From JAIUNP01 sp020161975 (GTDB lineage: Bacteria > Pseudomonadota > Alphaproteobacteria > Rhizobiales > Beijerinckiaceae), in the NCBI GenBank assembly GCA_036745275.1, contig DAIOGK010000049.1, forward strand, positions 1-10,426: 10,426 bases of DNA, in the 5' to 3' direction. Below the pieces are notes generated by a model that worked only from the letters and a program-made list of their open reading frames with translations, was not told the origin of the DNA and searched no databases. Position numbers and translations under genes: made by a program. Each line of letters begins with the position of its first letter. Positions within the stretch are counted from its first letter, which is position 1. Positions 6,085 to 10,426 of this stretch are shown here, piece after piece.

Positions 6085-6970
6085 GGGCAACGATCCCGGT
6101 TCCGGGCGGGTCCACCTGCACCGTTACGTGGTCGATATCATAAAGGTCGTGAAGTCGCTTCACGACAAGTTCAGGCAGGCTCAGCGGGTCGGCACCTGGC
6201 GCTGCGGTCACATGCACCGTTGCGACCGTGGAATTGTCGGTCAGCACCCAAGCGTGGAAGTGCCCCGCATCGGCAATCCCCGGCAAGGTGGCCAGATCGG
6301 CCTCGGCGGCGCGTGCGTCCAGCCCCTGCGGCACCGCCTGCAACAGCACCCGAAGCGACTCCGACACCAGCGACCAAGCCGACCGCACCACAAGGGCTGC
6401 GACAAGCACCGACAAGAGCGGGTCAAGGATCAGCCAACCAGTCAGCATGATGCCGATGGCAGCCAGAATCGCGCCGACCGATCCAAGGAGATCGCCGATC
6501 ACATGCAGAAAGGCGCCTTTCAGGTTCGTGTCGCGCTTGTCACCGCGCGACAGATACCAGGCTCCGGTGACGTTGACGAAAAGCCCGATACAGGCCACCG
6601 CCAGCATCGGCCCGGCAAGGATTTCCACCGGACTGCCGATCCGCCCGACCGCTTCCCAGGTGATCCAGGCGACCAGCAGCAGCAGCGAGGCCCCGTTCGC
6701 CAGCGCCGCCAGTACACGAACGCGGTGAAAGCCGTAGGTGCGCGTGGCATCCGCCGCTCGGGCCGCGACCCGGTAGGCGATCAGCGCCAGAAGCAGCGCT
6801 GCCGCATCCGACACCATGTGTCCGCTGTCGGCGATCAGGGCCAGCGAGCCCGAGAACCACCCGCCCACCGCCTGCACCACCGCGTAGCCGGCTGTCAGCC
6901 AGAAGACGACCCTGACCCGGCCAACATTGCCAGAGTCCAGATTGCCGCCGTGATCATGGCCCTCGGACAT
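6074..6970 (-). CDS. CDF-family cation efflux transporter (Zn2+/Cd2+ type)
   Basis: Inner-membrane proton-coupled exporter of divalent cations, 298 residues with six hydrophobic segments and a C-terminal cytoplasmic domain. The transport site is of the zinc type, two His and two Asp: His51/Asp55 in helix 2 (ALIADSGHMVSDAAAL) and His156/Asp160 in helix 5 (FLHVIGDLLGSVG). A short His-containing N-terminus (SEGHDHGG) and FHAWVL in the C-terminal domain also match CzcD/ZitB/ZnT relatives. The start is supported by GAGGG 8 bases upstream. It begins 4 bases after the ATPase stop, so both exporters share a transcript. The substrate is most likely zinc, possibly cadmium or cobalt; it is inferred from the motif and the neighbour. 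Confidence 0.93.
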   Translation of the reverse strand: MSEGHDHGGNLDSGNVGRVRVVFWLTAGYAVVQAVGGWFSGSLALIADSGHMVSDAAALLLALIAYRVAARAADATRTYGFHRVRVLAALANGASLLLLVAWITWEAVGRIGSPVEILAGPMLAVACIGLFVNVTGAWYLSRGDKRDTNLKGAFLHVIGDLLGSVGAILAAIGIMLTGWLILDPLLSVLVAALVVRSAWSLVSESLRVLLQAVPQGLDARAAEADLATLPGIADAGHFHAWVLTDNSTVATVHVTAAPGADPLSLPELVVKRLHDLYDIDHVTVQVDPPGTGIVAHES

Positions 6971-6974
6971 GCCC

Positions 6975-9362
6975 TCAGCCCTCGCGTTCCGGGTTGAACC
7001 GCAGTAGGCGCAGAGCGTTCAGCGTCACCAGCACTGTCGCACCAGTATCAGCGAGAATCGCAATCCAAAGGCCGGTCAGACCGAAGACCGAGGTCACGAG
7101 GAAAACGGCCTTCAGGCCAAGCGCGATGGTCACGTTCTGACGGATATTGGCCATTGCCGCGCGCGACATGCGGATCGTGGCCGGAATGTCGGTCACCCGG
7201 TCGCGCAGGATCGCCGCATCGGCGGTTTCCAGCGCCACATCGGTCCCCGATCCCATCGCCACGCCCACACTCGCTTGCTTCAGAGCCGGTGCGTCGTTGA
7301 TACCGTCGCCGATCATCATCACGCCCCCTTTGGTGCCGATCTCGCGGATGTAGGCGAGCTTGTCCTCGGGCATCATGTCGGCTTCGAACTTCAGCCCGAG
7401 GCTTCCGGCAATCGCGGCGGCCGTGCGCGGGTTATCCCCGGTCAGGATAACTGCGGTCACCCCCATGGCCGTCAGCTGGCGCACAGCGTCTTTGGCATCC
7501 GCCCGCGGCTCGTCCCGCATGGCGATCAAGCCAAGTGGGGTTTTCTCGCGGAACACGGCGACCGCGGTCTTGCCATCCTCTTCGAAGATCGTAGCCTGCC
7601 GCAGGCCAAGGCCATCGAGCCCACCATGCTCCATCGCGTAACGCGGAGAGGCGACCCATGCAGGCACGCCGCCCACGGTTGCGACAACCCCCTTGCCCAT
7701 CAGCGCTTTTGCATCCTGCGACGACAGCGCGGTCACGCCTGCATCTTTGGCCTTGTTCAGGATGGCGATCGCCAGCGGATGGCTTGACCCCATCTCGACG
7801 CCAGCGGCAACGGCCAGAAGCTCGGCTTCGGTAGTGGCCCCGAACGGCACCACGTCCGTCACCTGCGGGCGGCCGTGCGTCAGCGTCCCGGTCTTGTCGA
7901 AGGTCACGACATCGACCTTCGCCGCCGCTTCGATCACCGCGCCGCCCTTCATCAACAGTCCACGGCGCGCCCCGGTGGACATGGCCGAGGCAATGGAAGC
8001 GGGGACCGAGATGACCAGCGCGCAAGGGCAGCCGATCAGCAGGAGGGCAAGGCCGCGGTAAACCCAGGTCTCCCAAGGCTGACCGAAGGCCAGCGGCGGC
8101 ACCAGCACAACCAGTGCCGCGACGGCAACGATGGCGGGCATATACCAGCGGCTGAAGCGGTCGATGAAGCGTTCGGTCGGCGCACGCGCCTCCTCGGCCT
8201 CTTCGACAAGGCGGATAATGCGGGCAATGGTGTTGTCTTCGGGGCCTTTGGTAACCTTGACCCGCAAGGCGGCCTCGGTGTTGATCGAGCCTGCAAACAC
8301 GGATTCCCCCGGCCCGCGCGTCTTGGGCACGCTTTCGCCGGTGACCGGGCTCTCATCAACGCCCGAGGTGCCATCGGTGATCTCGCCATCGGCCGGAATG
8401 CGGTCGCCGGGACGCACTAGCACAGTCTGGCCCACGGACAGGCTCGCTGCTGGCACCTCGCGCGTTGTGTCGCCGGTGACCAGTTGCGCCGTCTTCGGCA
8501 CCAGATTTGCCAGCGCCCGGATGCCGTCCCGTGCCTTGCCTGCGGCCACGCCCTCCAGCACCTCTCCCACAGCGAAGAGGAAAACAACCAGCGCGGCCTC
8601 CTCAGCCGCATTGATGAACAGCGCACCGATGGCGGCGATGGTCATCAGGCTTTCGATGGTGAAAGGCTGGCCCATCCGCAGCGCGGCAAAGGCGCGCTGC
8701 GCCACCGGGGCAACCCCAATCAGACAGGCGGAAACGAAGGCCCACTTCCCAATGTCGGGCGCCAGATACTCGATGATCCAGGCCGCACCCAACAAGAGGG
8801 CGGTGAAGATGACGAGCTTGCCCTTTCCAGTCTGATACCAGCGCTTGCCGCGATCTGCGGGGTCGTCATGGACATGGCCGGGGCTTCCGTGACCGCTGTC
8901 GTCGCGCGCAGATGCCTTTGCGGCCTTTGGGGCAGCGTCACGGCCAGCATGATCGTGCTTAGCGTGATCTTCCCCGCTGTGATCGTGCCCCGAATGGTCT
9001 TGCCCGGCATCATCATGGTCGTGATCATGGCCATCGTCGTGGCTGTGGCCCTTGGCTTCGTCGTGGTCATCCTCGGGCACCGCACCCGGAAGCACGAAGT
9101 CCTTCTTCGCCCCCGCCTTGCGCGGCTCGATCTGATAGCCAAGCGACCGCACGGCCCCTTCGATCTTTTCGCGCGGAGTGGTGCCATCGGCCAGCGTCAG
9201 CTTCAACCGTTCGGACATGATTGCCACATTCACATCGCTGACTCCCGGCAGACGCCCGACCGCATTCTTGATCTTAGTCGCGCATGCGGCGCAATCCATG
9301 CCTGTCACGGTCCATTCGACAGTTGCTGTCGTGTTGGTCGTATCGGAATTCTTGTCAGCCAT
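6975..9362 (-). CDS. cadA: Zn2+/Cd2+/Pb2+-exporting P1B-type ATPase (CadA/ZntA-like)
   Basis: ATP-driven inner-membrane exporter of soft divalent metals, 795 residues. In order: an N-terminal HMA domain with metal site GMDCAACA (Cys24 and Cys27); a His/Asp-rich linker (about residues 97-142, 12 His, plus His158, 163, 165); paired helices; an actuator domain with TGES; the metal helix CPC (445-447, context IGCPCALVISVP); the phosphorylation site DKTGTLT (Asp489); a nucleotide-site HP (SSHPLAIAI); and GDGIND (685-690). Asp772 in the last helix (LADTGATVLVTLNALRLL) marks the Zn/Cd/Pb class (P1B-2) rather than copper. The start is ATG 9360-9362 because a GGGGGAG ribosome site lies just upstream; the open frame reaches 9428, but that would cross the promoter. 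Divergent from the MerR regulator and likely controlled by it through the promoter at 9410-9440. Confidence 0.95.
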   Translation of the reverse strand: MADKNSDTTNTTATVEWTVTGMDCAACATKIKNAVGRLPGVSDVNVAIMSERLKLTLADGTTPREKIEGAVRSLGYQIEPRKAGAKKDFVLPGAVPEDDHDEAKGHSHDDGHDHDHDDAGQDHSGHDHSGEDHAKHDHAGRDAAPKAAKASARDDSGHGSPGHVHDDPADRGKRWYQTGKGKLVIFTALLLGAAWIIEYLAPDIGKWAFVSACLIGVAPVAQRAFAALRMGQPFTIESLMTIAAIGALFINAAEEAALVVFLFAVGEVLEGVAAGKARDGIRALANLVPKTAQLVTGDTTREVPAASLSVGQTVLVRPGDRIPADGEITDGTSGVDESPVTGESVPKTRGPGESVFAGSINTEAALRVKVTKGPEDNTIARIIRLVEEAEEARAPTERFIDRFSRWYMPAIVAVAALVVLVPPLAFGQPWETWVYRGLALLLIGCPCALVISVPASIASAMSTGARRGLLMKGGAVIEAAAKVDVVTFDKTGTLTHGRPQVTDVVPFGATTEAELLAVAAGVEMGSSHPLAIAILNKAKDAGVTALSSQDAKALMGKGVVATVGGVPAWVASPRYAMEHGGLDGLGLRQATIFEEDGKTAVAVFREKTPLGLIAMRDEPRADAKDAVRQLTAMGVTAVILTGDNPRTAAAIAGSLGLKFEADMMPEDKLAYIREIGTKGGVMMIGDGINDAPALKQASVGVAMGSGTDVALETADAAILRDRVTDIPATIRMSRAAMANIRQNVTIALGLKAVFLVTSVFGLTGLWIAILADTGATVLVTLNALRLLRFNPEREG

Positions 9363-9390
9363 GATCGCTCCCCCGCCCAAGCTGGGGCAG

Positions 9391-9419
9391 TTGCCATTAT
9401 TGATTCGTAGATTTAATGT
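9391..9419 (+). promoter_or_regulatory. Candidate promoter of the merR-ynfA gene pair
   Basis: TTGCCA (9391-9396) and TAATGT (9414-9419) are 17 bases apart on the plus strand and lead to the regulator ATG at 9451. The -10 overlaps the -10 end of the divergent ATPase promoter, so a regulator bound there would also affect its own synthesis. Both hexamers are only moderate matches. Confidence 0.4.
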
Positions 9420-9440
9420 CTCTAGCAACTATAGCTTCAA
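9410..9440 (-). promoter_or_regulatory. MerR-type promoter/operator for the ATPase operon
   Basis: On the minus strand TTGAAG (-35, 9435-9440) and TAAATC (-10, 9410-9415) are separated by 19 bases, the overlong spacing typical of MerR-activated promoters. The spacer contains CTATAGTTGCTAGAG, an imperfect dyad very close to the operator I recall for the lead-responsive pbrA promoter (CTATAG...CTAGAG). A TTAAAT one base over is an alternative -10 with 18-base spacing. Binding by the adjacent MerR-family protein is inferred from position and motif. Confidence 0.75.
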
Positions 9441-9450
9441 GGGGAATCTG

Positions 9451-9891
9451 ATGCTGACCATCGGAAAACTGAGCGAGGCCGCCGGGGTGAAGGTTCCGAC
9501 GATCCGCTATTACGAGCAGATTGGCCTTCTTCCCGAAGCCGAACGCAGCGCGGGCAATCAGCGGCTCTATGGCCGCAAGGCGATGGAACGGCTCGCCTTC
9601 ATCCGGCATGCGCGCGATCTGGGCTTCACGCTGGAAGCGATCCGGGACCTTCTCAGTCTGTCGGACCGACCCGATCAGTCTTGCGCGGCAGCCGATGCCA
9701 TCGCGAAGGCGCAACTGGCCGAGGTTGAAAGCCGCCTTGCGCGCCTGACCGCGCTGAAGGCCGAGCTTGAACGTATGGTCGTGCAATGCGCAGGCGGGAA
9801 GATAGCCGACTGCCGGGTGATCGAAGTGCTGGGAGACCATTCCCTCTGCGCGACCGATCACCGCCATCCCGAAAGCGAGGCAGCCCAATGA
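9451..9891 (+). CDS. MerR-family Zn/Cd/Pb-responsive transcriptional regulator
   Basis: Metal-responsive activator of 146 residues. The winged helix-turn-helix is at the N-terminus (MLTIGKLSEAAGVKVPTIRYYEQIGLL), followed by the MerR wing (NQRLYGRKAMERLAFIRHARDLGFTL), a long dimerisation helix (about 83-110) and a metal loop. Cys78 at the start of the helix is the residue that marks sensors of divalent metals (ZntR, CadR, PbrR, MerR) rather than Cu(I)-sensing CueR. Further ligand candidates are Cys113 and Cys121 (CAGGKIADC), His130, Cys133, His137 and His139. The start is ATG 9451-9453, with AAGGGG 6 bases upstream; the frame is open upstream to 9178 but only as antisense of the ATPase. It is divergent from the ATPase and overlaps the ynfA-like start by 4 bases. 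The preferred metal (Zn, Cd or Pb) cannot be fixed from sequence. Confidence 0.92.
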   Translation: MLTIGKLSEAAGVKVPTIRYYEQIGLLPEAERSAGNQRLYGRKAMERLAFIRHARDLGFTLEAIRDLLSLSDRPDQSCAAADAIAKAQLAEVESRLARLTALKAELERMVVQCAGGKIADCRVIEVLGDHSLCATDHRHPESEAAQ

Positions 9892-10223
9892 CCATACCCG
9901 GCACACTCGCTATCTACGCTGGAGCGGCTCTGGCTGAGATTCTAGGGTGTTTCGCCGTCTGGGCATGGATGCGGCAGGGAGCGAGCGCGCTATGGCTGGC
10001 CCCCGGCCTGGTTAGCTTGGCCGTCTTCGCCTGGCTCCTGACCCTCGCGCCATCGGATTTCGCGGGGCGCGCCTACGCCGCCTACGGTGGCGTCTACATC
10101 GCTGCGTCGCTCGTCTGGCTCTGGGCCGTAGAGAAACAACGCCCTGACGCCTGGGACCTGAGCGGGGCGATGCTCTGTTTTCTCGGTGCAGCGCTCATCT
10201 TGTTTGCTCCCAGAGGTGCCTGA
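9888..10223 (+). CDS. YnfA-family (UPF0060) small membrane protein
   Basis: Four-helix inner-membrane protein of 111 residues, the usual family length, distantly related to small multidrug resistance (SMR) exporters. Typical segments are AEILGCFAVWAWMRQG (residues 14-29) and FAGRAYAAYGGVYIAASLVWLWAVEKQRPDAWDLSGA in the second half, containing the family's invariant AYGGVYI and RPD-WD elements. The start is ATG 9888-9890, which overlaps the regulator stop (ATGA), so the two are co-translated; the frame opens earlier at 9786, but only inside the regulator gene. Its link to a metal regulator suggests an accessory efflux role, but the substrate is unknown. Confidence 0.92.
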   Translation: MTIPGTLAIYAGAALAEILGCFAVWAWMRQGASALWLAPGLVSLAVFAWLLTLAPSDFAGRAYAAYGGVYIAASLVWLWAVEKQRPDAWDLSGAMLCFLGAALILFAPRGA

Positions 10224-10426
10224 TCTTTGTGCTCAGAATGCGCGGTCGGTCAAACAGCACGAACCGATGGCTGATATCTCGATCAGGTTGATCCGGAAGG
10301 GCTGAGCGAAGCATTGCCCGTTCCGACGACGGGAAGGCGCCCAATATTCCCTTCACCGCGAAATCTCTCCCGCCAGTACCGCCCGCCCATGCACCGCGAG
10401 GATTGCAGCGAACTTAGGACATCCGA
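10224..10426. other. Right-end segment without a confident gene
   Basis: No ORF here can be assigned. Several short frames are open: a minus-strand frame reads FAAILAVHGRAVLAGEISR and stops at 10353-10355 as if it were the end of a gene entering from the right, and another minus frame is open from about 10411 down to about 10190. A weak hairpin pairs TTTGTGCT (10226-10233) with AGCACGAA (10256-10263) with one wobble, shortly after the ynfA-like stop. A second pairs CCCGT (10317-10321) with ACGGG (10329-10333). Neither has a T-run. It may be intergenic DNA or a gene remnant. Confidence 0.4.

Noticed and set aside
6026..6997. Plus-strand open frame of 323 codons opposite the CDF gene
   Set aside because: Antisense shadow of the CDF exporter; the translation is full of Gln, Arg and His with no domain.
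8937..9074. CATGATCG-like repeated pattern that could suggest a repeat array
   Set aside because: It is the coding sequence of the His/Asp-rich linker (CAC/CAT and GAC/GAT codons), with no regular spacer or repeat unit as in CRISPR or tandem arrays.
8484..9410. Long plus-strand open frame (308 codons) opposite the ATPase
   Set aside because: It is the complement of a strongly supported P-type ATPase in GC-rich DNA; its product has no recognisable domain.
9178..9450. Upstream extension of the MerR regulator
   Set aside because: It is antisense to the ATPase HMA domain and its promoter; the MerR fold begins exactly at ATG 9451, which has AAGGGG in front.

Overview
The window is a GC-rich (roughly 60-65 %) stretch of bacterial DNA carrying metal-homeostasis and copper-handling genes. 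Codon use, protein style and gene content (PCuAC + SCO copper chaperones, an lspA/isoprenylcysteine-methyltransferase-like pair beside a Zn/Cd/Pb ATPase, a MerR regulator with a YnfA partner) suggest an alphaproteobacterium, most likely Rhodobacterales (Paracoccus/Roseobacter/Rhodobacter-like). This is inference from protein features; no database search was possible. No rRNA, tRNA, CRISPR array, transposase or IS end was found.

Layout, left to right. (1) 1-136: possibly the last 16 codons of a plus-strand gene entering from the left, then non-coding DNA. (2) 137-2042: manganese module, with mntH (Nramp transporter, minus) divergent from mntR (DtxR-family regulator, plus). An inverted repeat GTTAG-N6-CTAAC lies over the expected mntH promoter. 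(3) 2057-3689, minus strand: copper module. A DUF2946-like small protein is followed by a PCuAC periplasmic copper chaperone and an SCO1/SenC protein, with a strong stem-loop between the last two. (4) 3765-5947, minus: a DsbA-like oxidoreductase, DsbB, signal peptidase II (LspA) and an isoprenylcysteine/phospholipid-type methyltransferase, packed with 4-base overlaps or a 10-base gap. (5) 5944-9362, minus: a possible 46-codon ORF, a CDF zinc-type exporter and a P1B-type Zn/Cd/Pb ATPase with a His-rich linker. (6) 9451-10223, plus: a MerR-family regulator whose stop overlaps the start of a YnfA-family membrane protein. (7) 10224-10426: no confident gene.

How they fit together. The MerR protein and the ATPase are divergent. 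The 88-base gap holds a MerR-type promoter (-35 and -10 separated by 19 bases, with a central CTATAG/CTAGAG dyad) pointing at the ATPase. From 9362 down to 3765 all genes run in one direction with almost no gaps, so the exporters, methyltransferase, LspA, DsbB and DsbA may form one metal-induced transcript. The copper genes follow after a 75-base gap containing a small perfect inverted repeat.

The most interesting element is the 129-residue DUF2946-like ORF ahead of the PCuAC gene. It has a membrane segment, a CxxC in a Cys/His region and an Arg-Gly-Pro-Pro close to its stop. Members of this family in other bacteria (CruR of Bordetella pertussis, CutF of Rhodobacter capsulatus) act as copper-responsive upstream ORFs. 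A similar role here, controlling PCuAC and SCO, is a testable inference.
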